From Tannerella sp. (GTDB lineage Bacteria; Bacteroidota; Bacteroidia; Bacteroidales; Tannerellaceae), in assembly GCA_031259505.1 (NCBI GenBank), contig JAIRLL010000108.1, positions 1-8,539 on the forward strand: a stretch of DNA of 8,539 nucleotides. Reading direction: 5' to 3'. How positions within the stretch are numbered: position 1 is the first letter of the stretch; each line of letters begins with the position of its first letter. The position numbers and the translations under genes are program-made. Of this stretch, positions 1 through 6,600 are shown one piece after another. Below the pieces are notes generated by a model that searched no databases, was not told the DNA's origin, and worked only from the letters and a program-made list of their open reading frames with translations.

Positions 1-275
1 GCGAAGTAAGTTCCGCCAGAATCATTACAGACCGTGAAACCGGCCGCTCGCGCGGATTCGGTTTTGTTGAGATGCCCGACGACAATGCTGGACAGAAAGC
101 TATTGACGAGTTGAACAACACAGAGTTTGACGGCAAATCAATTTCAGTAACCCTTGCCCGTCCCAGAACGGAACGGAGCAATGACGGGTACAGCAATCGC
201 GGAGGTGGCGGATACAATCGCGGAGGCGGCGCCAACCGTGGCGGCAACGGCGGATTCAACCGGAACCGCTACTGA
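1..275 (+). CDS. RRM-domain RNA-binding protein with glycine-rich RGG tail (3' part only)
   Basis: The gene enters from the left edge; the first complete codon is at base 3, and the stop is TGA at 273-275. The 90 visible residues begin EVSSARIITDRETG and contain a textbook RNP-1 motif, RGFGFVEM, at visible residues 17-24, then the last helix and strand of a single RRM (AIDELNNTEFDGKSISVTLARP). The tail is low-complexity and rich in Gly, Arg, Asn and Tyr, with repeated NRGG/YNRGG units ending NRNRY. By family, these are small cytoplasmic single-RRM proteins of Bacteroidetes and cyanobacteria that bind single-stranded RNA and act in post-transcriptional control. The RNP-2 strand and the start codon lie outside the window, probably some 30 codons further left. 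The downstream ATG at 72 is internal to the domain and is not the start. The family assignment is firm; the RNA targets are unknown. Confidence 0.93.
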   Translation, partial: EVSSARIITDRETGRSRGFGFVEMPDDNAGQKAIDELNNTEFDGKSISVTLARPRTERSNDGYSNRGGGGYNRGGGANRGGNGGFNRNRY

Positions 276-302
276 TCGAAGGCCACCACCGGCTCCAGTA
301 TT

Positions 303-358
303 AAACCTTTGTGTTCTTTGCGGTCTGTTTCTTTTAACCGCAAAGTTCACAAAGGTTT
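303..358. terminator. long imperfect hairpin between convergent genes, probable bidirectional terminator / dispersed palindrome
   Basis: Arms 303-324 and 337-358 are 22 bases each. They pair at 20 of 22 positions around a 12-base loop; the outer part is AAACCTTTGTG and the inner part CTTTGCGGT. The hairpin lies between the stop of the RRM gene (275) and the stop of ilvE (370, other strand), so it could end transcription from both sides. No clean T-run follows the stem on the + strand. The same core sequence recurs in the hairpin at 7930-7991, so this is more likely a member of a dispersed palindrome family placed at gene ends than a one-off terminator. Confidence 0.6.
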
Positions 359-369
359 TGAATTTTAAA

Positions 370-1395
370 TTACTGCCCCGTTACAACATCAACCCATCCA
401 TAAATATCCGGTTCATCCCCGCTTTGTATGGCGCGCAGTTTGTTGTAGAGTTTTTCGCATACCACGCCCGGCCTGTCTCCTTTGGTATAGGCATACGACT
501 TGTTTTCGTCCAGATCGTCGATACGTGATATGGGCGTCACCACGGCGGCCGTACCACATTCGGCTGCTTCTTCGAATGTAGCAAGTTCCTCAACCGGTAT
601 CGGACGGCGGTCGACTTTCAACCCCATGTCTTCGGCCAGGCGAGTCAGACTCATATTCGTGATGGACGGCAGTATCGAACCCGAAACGGGCGTGATATAC
701 GTATTGTCGCGGATAGCGAAGAAGTTGGCCGGGCCACATTCGTCTAAATATCTCTTTTCCTTCGGATCGAGGTAAAGCACTGCCGCATAACCTTTCTCAT
801 GTGCAATGCTCCCGGCCGTCAGGCTGGCGGCATAATTGCCTCCGACTTTAAACGCTCCCGTACCCTGCGGCGCGGCGCGGTCGAATGCACGCATGATGCA
901 GACCGGCGCAGGCTTGAACCCGGTCTTGAAATAAGGGCCTACCGGAGTGACAAAGACCAGAAACAGGTATTCCGACGCCGGACTGACGCCTACCTGAGCG
1001 CCCAGTCCTATCAGCAGCGGACGGATATAAAGCGACGCTCCGCTCCCATAAGGAGGAACAAAGCGTGCATTCAACTTAACCGCCTTGCGTACCGCTTCTT
1101 CAAATATCTCAACAGGCAATTCTGCCATCTTGATTCCCCGGCACGACGACTGCAAACGCCTGGCATTCTCGTCCATGCGGAAAATACGGATTTTGCCGTC
1201 CTGTCCCTTAAACGCTTTCAATCCTTCGAACGCCTCCTGCCCGTAGTGCAGACAGGTGGAAGCCATATGCAGAGTGAGAGTTTCGGATGAACTGATCTCC
1301 AGTTCGCCCCACTGTCCGTTACGATAATAACATCTTATATTATAATCCGTTTTCATATAGCCAAACGGAAGCTCCGACCATTTCAAATTTTTCAT
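370..1395 (-). CDS. ilvE: branched-chain amino acid aminotransferase (IlvE)
   Basis: This is a PLP-dependent fold-type IV aminotransferase that interconverts Leu, Ile and Val with their 2-oxo acids using 2-oxoglutarate/glutamate, the last step of branched-chain amino acid synthesis in the cytoplasm. With the start at 1395 (MKNLKWSELPFGYMKTDYN) the product is 341 residues, a normal length for the larger bacterial BCAT type. Diagnostic segments are LHYGQEAFEGLKAF (49-63), the PLP lysine K183 in FKVGGNYAAS, YLDECGPANFF (216-226, with E219 expected near the cofactor), SILPSITNMS, and ECGTAAVVTPI (279-289). The frame stays open to an ATG at 1461, adding 22 residues, but a TAnnTTTG promoter element lies within that extension and the added residues do not resemble the family, so 1395 is preferred. 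The gene stands alone on this strand, convergent with the RRM gene and divergent from the efflux locus. Identity is very secure. Confidence 0.96.
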   Translation of the reverse strand: MKNLKWSELPFGYMKTDYNIRCYYRNGQWGELEISSSETLTLHMASTCLHYGQEAFEGLKAFKGQDGKIRIFRMDENARRLQSSCRGIKMAELPVEIFEEAVRKAVKLNARFVPPYGSGASLYIRPLLIGLGAQVGVSPASEYLFLVFVTPVGPYFKTGFKPAPVCIMRAFDRAAPQGTGAFKVGGNYAASLTAGSIAHEKGYAAVLYLDPKEKRYLDECGPANFFAIRDNTYITPVSGSILPSITNMSLTRLAEDMGLKVDRRPIPVEELATFEEAAECGTAAVVTPISRIDDLDENKSYAYTKGDRPGVVCEKLYNKLRAIQSGDEPDIYGWVDVVTGQ

Positions 1396-1426
1396 GAATT
1401 TACTTGTTATTAATTTTTTCGGAGTG

Positions 1427-1434
1427 CAAAGATA
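1427..1434 (-). promoter_or_regulatory. ilvE promoter, -7 element TATCTTTG
   Basis: Reading leftward, TATCTTTG matches the Bacteroidetes -7 consensus TAnnTTTG exactly. It would start the transcript near 1420, giving a 5' leader of about 25 bases before the ilvE ATG at 1395. No good TTTG -33 element is found 19-21 bases upstream; the stretch there is AT-rich (ATGTATATAAC). The element also fixes the choice of ilvE start, since the longer frame would begin upstream of the transcript. Confidence 0.6.
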
Positions 1435-1460
1435 AGTATTTTGGCGCATTGTTATATACA

Positions 1461-1473
1461 TTTTGCGGCAAAA
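1461..1473. promoter_or_regulatory. short perfect inverted repeat between divergent promoters
   Basis: TTTTGC-G-GCAAAA has perfect 6-base arms around one base. It lies just upstream of the -33 position of the first rightward candidate promoter and in the upstream region of the ilvE promoter. Its symmetry and position would suit a small dimeric regulator, but a 13-base AT-rich palindrome can also arise by chance, and no regulator gene is in the window. Confidence 0.2.
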
Positions 1474-1479
1474 AGAATT

Positions 1480-1511
1480 TTTGTTTCTATACTGCGCACG
1501 GCATAAATTTG
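1480..1511 (+). promoter_or_regulatory. candidate distal rightward promoter P1
   Basis: TTTG at 1480-1483, a 20-base spacer, then TAAATTTG at 1504-1511 is an exact fit to the Bacteroidetes primary sigma consensus (TTTG-N19-21-TAnnTTTG). Initiation would be near 1517, just before the heptamer array, and about 200 bases before the His-rich gene at 1716. The -7 element lies inside the left arm of the palindromic element; the mirrored right arm has TAAACAGG and does not preserve it. It could give a long-leader transcript of the His-rich gene or a short non-coding RNA. Confidence 0.45.
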
Positions 1512-1609
1512 CGAATTTCGGTTATTCAGTCATAAGTCGAAAGTCGTAAGTCATAAGTCGTAAGTCATAAGTCATTCCGAATACGCCTGTTTATGTCGCG
1601 CACAGTATA
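1488..1609. repeat. imperfect palindromic element (arms of ~33 bases) enclosing a heptamer array
   Basis: The left arm 1488-1521 begins TATACTGCGCACGGCATAAA. The right arm 1577-1609, read on the other strand, begins TATACTGTGCGCGACATAAA. By hand alignment 26 of 34 columns agree with one gap, and the first four differences from the outer end are all transitions. The arms abut or nearly abut the tandem heptamers at 1528-1576. Two arms around a small repeat and no open frame resembles a non-autonomous mobile or REP-like element of about 120 bases. No transposase is nearby and no target-site duplication was recognised. Confidence 0.55.
1528..1576 (+). repeat. tandem heptamer array 1, seven copies of AGTCRTA
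   Basis: Seven consecutive 7-base units run without interruption: AGTCATA, AGTCGAA, AGTCGTA, AGTCATA, AGTCGTA, AGTCATA, AGTCATT. The AGTC half is invariant; nearly all variation is at the fifth base (A or G). The array is intergenic and sits between the arms of the palindromic element, downstream of candidate promoter P1. Short tandem heptamers are known from several bacterial groups, cyanobacteria included; their role is unknown. Confidence 0.9.
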
Positions 1610-1649
1610 ATCACAGCGCACAGACGGCTCCCCAATCGTAAAAAAAAAA

Positions 1650-1681
1650 ATTGCATATCTCCTTTTTACGCATTATCTTTG
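1650..1681 (+). promoter_or_regulatory. proximal promoter P2 of the His-rich membrane protein gene
   Basis: ATTG at 1650-1653 (TTG at 1651-1653), a 20-base spacer, then TATCTTTG at 1674-1681 fits the Bacteroidetes promoter consensus closely. An A-tract of 11 bases (1640-1650) lies directly upstream and could act as an UP-like element. Initiation near 1687 gives a leader of about 30 bases to the ATG at 1716, the usual distance in this phylum. This is the best-supported promoter for the rightward locus. Confidence 0.65.
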
Positions 1682-1715
1682 CGGCGAAAAATAATAATTG
1701 CTTTTGATTGCAAAC

Positions 1716-2168
1716 ATGCCGAAGCGCTGGCTTTCCATATTATTTGTTGCATTTGCCGTTATCGCACTGAACGTTATGCACAGTCTTCCCCATCATCACC
1801 ATTATGGGGAGGCGATTTGTTTTATGGCGAAATGTTGCGAAAACGGACATGCCGACGCCGACGAACACGCGCATCAGCATCATACCGGTTCGTCCGGTGA
1901 TGACAAATGTCTTGTGGAAGACAGCAGTCTGTTTTCGTTCGAACAAAACGAAACGATGAAGCACAGGGTGGCATCCTGCCACCACGATCACAGTGCACGC
2001 GCACATCTCTTTTTCGCATTATGCTGCCTGGCGGCAGTCGCTTTGCTTTACGAAGCGGAAATCGCAAACCATTCTTCGCAATACGGCGAGTGTCATGCGT
2101 GTTTTTATCAATCAGTCCACGCAGGCCGCGACAACGGTTTGCGCGCTCCTCCCTGTCTTAACGTTTAG
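1716..2168 (+). CDS. small His/Cys-rich membrane protein, possibly DUF6769-like
   Basis: The product has 150 residues. An N-terminal hydrophobic segment (about 5-22) is an uncleaved anchor or signal peptide. It is followed by PHHHHYGEAICFMAKCC (25-41), an acidic His-rich stretch (HADADEHAHQHH, 45-56), another Cys/His cluster (CHHDHSARAH, 88-97), a second hydrophobic segment (98-112), and a Cys/His-bearing tail (GECHACF). The soluble part is therefore full of possible metal ligands and probably faces the periplasm. It resembles the small His-rich proteins found near RND metal pumps in Bacteroidetes (DUF6769 from memory, not checked). A TTG six codons upstream could extend the frame, but the ATG at 1716 is better placed after promoter P2. 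It reads in the same direction as the efflux genes, 214 bases before them. Inference: it captures or senses the metal the pump exports; no activity is demonstrated for such proteins that I can cite. Confidence 0.75.
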   Translation: MPKRWLSILFVAFAVIALNVMHSLPHHHHYGEAICFMAKCCENGHADADEHAHQHHTGSSGDDKCLVEDSSLFSFEQNETMKHRVASCHHDHSARAHLFFALCCLAAVALLYEAEIANHSSQYGECHACFYQSVHAGRDNGLRAPPCLNV

Positions 2169-2175
2169 GGGATAC

Positions 2176-2194
2176 GCGCCGGTAAAGACGGCGC
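2176..2194 (+). terminator. short GC hairpin after the His-rich gene, weak terminator candidate
   Basis: GCGCCG (2176-2181) pairs perfectly with CGGCGC (2189-2194) around a 7-base loop, and three more pairs form after one mismatch. It starts eight bases past the stop codon. The following bases (TTATGCTATATT) are AT-rich but contain no T-run, so it may only attenuate transcription into the pump genes. Confidence 0.35.
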
Positions 2195-2206
2195 TTATGC
2201 TATATT

Positions 2207-2248
2207 AGTCGTAAGTCGTAAGTTGTAAGTTGTAAGTCGCAAGTTGCA
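2207..2248 (+). repeat. tandem heptamer array 2, six copies of AGTYGYA
   Basis: Six consecutive 7-base units run AGTCGTA, AGTCGTA, AGTTGTA, AGTTGTA, AGTCGCA, AGTTGCA. They are the same family and orientation as the array at 1528-1576, but have diverged by C/T changes at the fourth and sixth bases. The array lies 38 bases past the stop of the His-rich gene and about 135 bases before the adaptor gene, so the two arrays bracket the His-rich gene. Confidence 0.88.
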
Positions 2249-2382
2249 AAGCGGTTAGTGACTGGCGTGTCCCCACAATTCCCAACTGTTTATTCTCCTT
2301 TCAGCAAACTGCCGGATTTATTCCGGAGTATAGGGGGGAGTTTTCAAAAACTTATTTATTATTTAATTCAACAACAACAGAA
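2249..2382 (+). promoter_or_regulatory. leader region of the pump operon with two small dyads
   Basis: Two perfect inverted repeats occur here: CCGGA-TTTAT-TCCGG (2312-2326) and AGTTTT-CA-AAAACT (2339-2352), separated by a G-rich stretch (TAGGGGGGAG). The final 30 bases before the adaptor ATG are A/T-rich, as usual for translation starts in this phylum. No TAnnTTTG element was found, so the operon is either transcribed from P1/P2 through the His-rich gene or has a promoter that depends on another factor. The dyads could be operator sites, but this is a guess from symmetry and position. Confidence 0.25.
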
Positions 2383-3579
2383 ATGAAAAGACATATTATA
2401 TGCATTTTCATTGCAGCGGCTGCGATTACAGGAGGCTGCCGCAATGAAAAGGAACAGGCACATGCGACGGGCGACGGGCATGAGCATTTTGAAGGCGACG
2501 GGCACGCACATGCTGCCTGCAATCACGGCGACGAAGCCGCCGAAACAGATACGGACGGGATACGTTTCTCCGCCGTGCAGGCCGAAGCGGCCGGACTGGA
2601 AATACAGGCTGTCGTCCCGGGCACATTCCACCAGGTGATAAAGACGGGCGGACAGATACAGGCGACGCAGGGCGACGAGGTTACTCTCGCGGCGACGGGC
2701 AGCGGCATCGTTTCGTTTGTAAATCCGTCCATCACGGACGGCGCGGCTGTCAGGGCAGGCGAAGCGGTCGTAACCGTCTCGGCCAAAAATCTGCAGGACG
2801 GCGATCGCGCCGCCCTGGCCAGAATCAATTACGAAACGGAACTGAAAGCATATCAACGCGCCGAAACGCTCGTGAAAGACGATATTATTTCAGCCAAAGA
2901 GTTTGAACAAATCCGTCAGCGCTACGAAACAGCCCGTACGGTCTACGAAGCGCAGGCTGCCAACGTGACCGCGCAGGGCGTGACGGTGAGGACGCCTGTC
3001 GGCGGTTTTATCAAAAACCGTCTGGTCGGCCAGGGCGAATACGTATCCGTAGGGCAGCCCATCGTGACCGTATCCAAAAACAGGCGCCTGCAATTGAGAG
3101 CCGAAGTGTCGGAGAAGTATTACAGGGCGCTTGCCGGTGTGCGGACGGCTCATTTCAGGATGGCTTACGGCGATACGCTGTATAAAATGCAGGACCTTAA
3201 CGGCCGCCTGCTTTCGTTCGGGAAAAGTTCGGGACAGTCGTCGTTCTACGTGCCCGTCACGTTCGAGTTCGACAATACGGGCGACATTCTCCCCGGCGCC
3301 TTTGCCGAGGTCTACCTGCTGACGGAGCCCCGAAACGACGTGATTACCGTTCCCGTCTCGGCCGTCACGGAAGAGCAGGGACTTTATTTCGTCTACCTGC
3401 AAACCGGCGAGGAGATCTACCGAAAACAGGAAGTCACACCGGGACAGGATAACGGCGAGAATATACAGGTCGTCGCCGGCCTGCAAGCCGGCGACAAAGT
3501 CGTCGTCAGGGGAGTCTGTCAGGTCAAACAGGCCGCCGGCGCAGGCGCTGTCCCCGAAGGACACAGTCACAGCCATTAA
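2383..3579 (+). CDS. RND efflux periplasmic adaptor (membrane fusion protein, CusB/CzcB-like), His-rich lipoprotein
   Basis: The product has 398 residues and links the RND permease to the outer membrane channel. A signal peptide (MKRHIICIFIAAAAITGGC) ends in a probable lipobox with Cys19, so it is likely a lipoprotein; Thr at -3 is not ideal. A His-rich stretch follows (about 27-49, GDGHEHFEGDGHAHAACNH, itself a small duplication). The two lipoyl half-motifs are at about 106-133 (GSGIVSFVNPSITDGAAVRAG) and 202-230 (VRTPVGGFIKNRLVGQGEYV), with a helical hairpin between them (about 138-200). A beta-barrel covers about 236-315, and a membrane-proximal domain (VITVPVSAVTEEQGLYFVYL and on) reaches about 380. 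The end is again His-rich (EGHSHSH). The permease gene starts 40 bases later. The His-rich termini point to metal export rather than drug export, but which metal is not shown. Confidence 0.92.
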   Translation: MKRHIICIFIAAAAITGGCRNEKEQAHATGDGHEHFEGDGHAHAACNHGDEAAETDTDGIRFSAVQAEAAGLEIQAVVPGTFHQVIKTGGQIQATQGDEVTLAATGSGIVSFVNPSITDGAAVRAGEAVVTVSAKNLQDGDRAALARINYETELKAYQRAETLVKDDIISAKEFEQIRQRYETARTVYEAQAANVTAQGVTVRTPVGGFIKNRLVGQGEYVSVGQPIVTVSKNRRLQLRAEVSEKYYRALAGVRTAHFRMAYGDTLYKMQDLNGRLLSFGKSSGQSSFYVPVTFEFDNTGDILPGAFAEVYLLTEPRNDVITVPVSAVTEEQGLYFVYLQTGEEIYRKQEVTPGQDNGENIQVVAGLQAGDKVVVRGVCQVKQAAGAGAVPEGHSHSH

Positions 3580-3619
3580 GCGAGCGAAACAATTATTTGT
3601 CATACATTAACAGAATATT

Positions 3620-6600
3620 ATGCTGAACAGAATAATTCAATTCTCGCTGAACAACCGTTTGACTGTTGTGGTTGCGGCGTCCCTGCTGATGATGGCGGGC
3701 GCGTATACATCCACCCGCATGGAAGTCGATGTGTTTCCCGACCTGAACGCGCCGACCGTGACGGTCATGACGGAGGCAAAGGGCATGGCTGCCGAAGAAG
3801 TAGAGCGTCTGGTGACGTTTCCGGTCGAGACGGCCGTGAACGGCGCCACCCGCGTGCGCCGCGTACGTTCGTCGTCGACGGCGGGGTTTTCCGTCGTATG
3901 GGTCGAGTTCGACTGGGGGACGGACATTTATCGTGCGAGGCAGATCGTTTCGGAAAAACTGGCCGTGGTCGGCGACGCCCTGCCTCCCCAGGTCGGCAAT
4001 CCCACGTTAGGCCCGCAGTCGTCCATTCTGGGCGAGATGATGATCGTCGGGTTGACGTCGGACACGACCTCGCTGCAGGAACTGCGCACGCTGGCCGACT
4101 GGACGATACGCCCGCGCCTGCTTTCCACGGGCGGCGTGGCGCAGGTCTCGGCGCTGGGCGGCGAGATCAGAGAGTATCAGATTCTGCTGAATCCGCAGAA
4201 GATGAAGCACTACAGCGTCAGTCTGGACGAAGCGCTCGACGTGGCCTCCGGAATGAACAGGAATGTTTCGGGAGGAGTGCTCTATGAGTATGGAAATGAA
4301 TACATCATACGCGGCGTCCTGGCTACCGCCGACGTGGAGGCGCTGGGAAAGGCCAAAGTGAAATATGCGAATGACGTGCCTGTCCTGCTGGAGGATATTG
4401 CGGACGTGAGGGTCGGAAGCCGTTCGCCCAGGCTGGGCGTGGCGTCGGAGCGCGGCAAGGCGGCCGTCCTGATGACCGTCACCAAACAGCCCAATACCGG
4501 CACGATGGATTTGACCGCGCAGATAGACCGTTCGCTCGCCGAGCTGGGCAAATCGCTTCCCGCCGACGTGCGGATATCTGCGGATATCTTTCGCCAGTCG
4601 CGTTTTATCGAAAGCTCCATCGGCAACGTGAAGAGCGCGCTTCTCGAAGGCGGCATATTTGTCGCCGTCGTGCTGTTTATCTTCCTGATGAACGTGCGGA
4701 CAACGGTTATCTCGCTGGTAACTATTCCGCTCTCGCTGGTGATATCCATCCTTTCGCTGAAAATGATGGGGCTGACCATTAACACGATGAGCCTTGGCGG
4801 AATGGCCATTGCCATCGGGTCGCTGGTCGACGACGCCATTGTCGACGTCGAGAACGTCTTCAAACGCCTGAGAGAAAACAGGCTGAAACCGGAGGCGGAG
4901 CGTGAAAGCGCGATGCGCGTCGTTTTCGAGGCGTCGAAGGAGGTGCGGATGCCCATCCTCAACTCGACGCTGATCATCGTAGCCAGTTTTGTCCCGCTGT
5001 TTTTCCTGTCGGGGATGGAGGGGCGCATGCTGGCGCCGCTCGGCATTGCCTTTATCACGGCGCTGTTTGCCTCGACAGCGGTAGCGCTCACGCTCACGCC
5101 CGTGCTGTGCAGCTTCATGCTCGTCAATCCTCTGAAAAAAGACCGTCCGGAACGGGAGCCGTTTCTGGCGAGGAAGCTCAAAGCTGCTTACCGGGTGGCG
5201 CTGACGTGGACTTTCAGGTACAGGAAATGGGCGCTCCGGGCGACGGTGGCTGTGCTGGCGCTGACCGTCACGGCGACGTTTATGCTCGGACGCAGTTTCC
5301 TGCCTCCGTTCAACGAAGGGTCGCTGACCGTCAACGTCAGCACGCTGCCCGGCATTTCGCTTGAAGAGTCGGACAGGATCGGGCGGACGGCGGAGAATAT
5401 CCTTTTGAGCATACCTGAAATACAGACCACGGGGCGCAAGACGGGACGCGCCGAACTGGACGAGCACGCGCTGGGGGTGAACGTGTCGGAGATTGAGGCG
5501 CCGTTCGTGCAGGGACGGCGGTCGAAAGACGAATTTCTGGCCGACGTGCGCGACAGGCTGAAGGCGCTGCCCGGTGTGAACATCGAAATCGGACAGCCGA
5601 TATCGCACCGTATCGACGCGATGCTGTCGGGCACGCGGGCAAACATTGCCATCAAACTGTTCGGCGCTGACCTGAACCGCATGTTTGCGCTGGGCAATCA
5701 GATCAAGGCCGCGATACGCGACGTGGAGGGTCTTGCCGACCTGAACGTGGAACAGCAGATTGAACGTCCGCAGCTCCGAATCGAACCGAAGCGCGAAATG
5801 CTGGCGAAATACGGCGTTTCGCTGCCCGAATTTGCCGAAATCATCCGCGTGATGCTTGCCGGCGAAACGGTTTCGCAGGTATATGAAGGAAACCGGGCGT
5901 TCGACCTTGTCCTGAAAGTCGACGACGAAAGCCGCGAAACGGCTGCGCGGATAAAAGACCTGACCGTAGATGCTGCCGGGCGGAAAATCCCGCTGGATTA
6001 TATTGCCGAAATCACGTCGGCGGCGGGGCCCAACACCATCAGCCACGAGAACGCGGGACGCAAGATTGTGATTTCGGCAAACGTGGCTGGCCGTGATTTG
6101 CGGAGCGTCGTGAACGACATCCGCAGCCGGATAGACGGACGCATACAGTTGCCCGAAGGTTATTATATCGAATACGGCGGACAGTTCGAGAGCGAGGAGG
6201 CGGCTTCGCGCACGCTGCTTTTTGCCTCCGTGCTGTCGATTCTCGTTATCTTCCTGCTGCTGTTTAACCAGTTCGGGAGCGTCACGCAGTCGGCTGTCAT
6301 TCTGCTCAATCTGCCGCTGGCGCTGATCGGGGGCGTCGCGGCGCTCTTCTTCACAGGCGGCGAAATAAGCATCCCGGCCATTATCGGGTTTATTTCTCTT
6401 CTCGGAATCGCCACGCGAAACGGCATGTTGCTGATCTCAAGATACAATGATCTGCGAAAGGAACATGTTCCCCTGTACGAATGTATCCTGTCAGGCTCTC
6501 TGGACCGCCTGAATCCGATTCTGATGACGGCGTTCACTTCGGCGCTGGCGCTGATTCCGCTGGCCTTCGGAGGCGAACTGCCCGGAAACGAGATTCAGAG

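Larger units (their letters stand above)
1396..1715. other. divergent intergenic region between ilvE and the metal-efflux locus
   Basis: This is 320 bases without a credible gene. It holds, in order: the ilvE leader and promoter, a short perfect inverted repeat (1461-1473), a candidate rightward promoter (1480-1511), an imperfect palindrome with a heptamer array inside it (1488-1609), a run of 11 A (1640-1650), and a second rightward promoter (1650-1681). The only ATG downstream of the first rightward promoter that opens a frame encodes five residues, so no leader peptide is supported. No tRNA or known riboswitch was recognised. Confidence 0.7.
2168..2274. repeat. possible weak palindromic frame around heptamer array 2
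   Basis: GGGGATACGC (2168-2177) and GCGTGTCCCC (2265-2274) are inverted copies matching at 9 of 10 positions. Further in, CGCTTATGC (2192-2200) and GCAAAGCG (2246-2253) are also inverted near-copies. They bracket the second heptamer array as the longer arms bracket the first, but the arms themselves are a different sequence. The match is short enough that chance cannot be excluded. Confidence 0.3.

Noticed and set aside
799..1290. 163-codon open frame antisense to ilvE
   Set aside because: It is a shadow frame with low-information composition; ilvE on the other strand is unmistakable.
1396..1461. 22-residue N-terminal extension of IlvE from the ATG at 1461
   Set aside because: It crosses the TATCTTTG promoter element at 1427-1434 and does not look like family sequence; MKNLKWSELPFGYMKTDYN from 1395 matches the usual IlvE start.
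1698..1715. TTG start six codons upstream for the His-rich membrane protein
   Set aside because: The ATG at 1716 is followed at once by a positively charged N-terminus and hydrophobic segment, and lies at the normal distance from promoter P2.
1528..2248. CRISPR-like array
   Set aside because: Heptamer units are contiguous with no unique spacers and there are no cas genes.
4007..6046. 679-codon open frame antisense to the permease gene
   Set aside because: It has a very Arg/His/Gln-rich composition with no recognisable domain, and is explained by the GC-biased codon use of the RND permease on the other strand.
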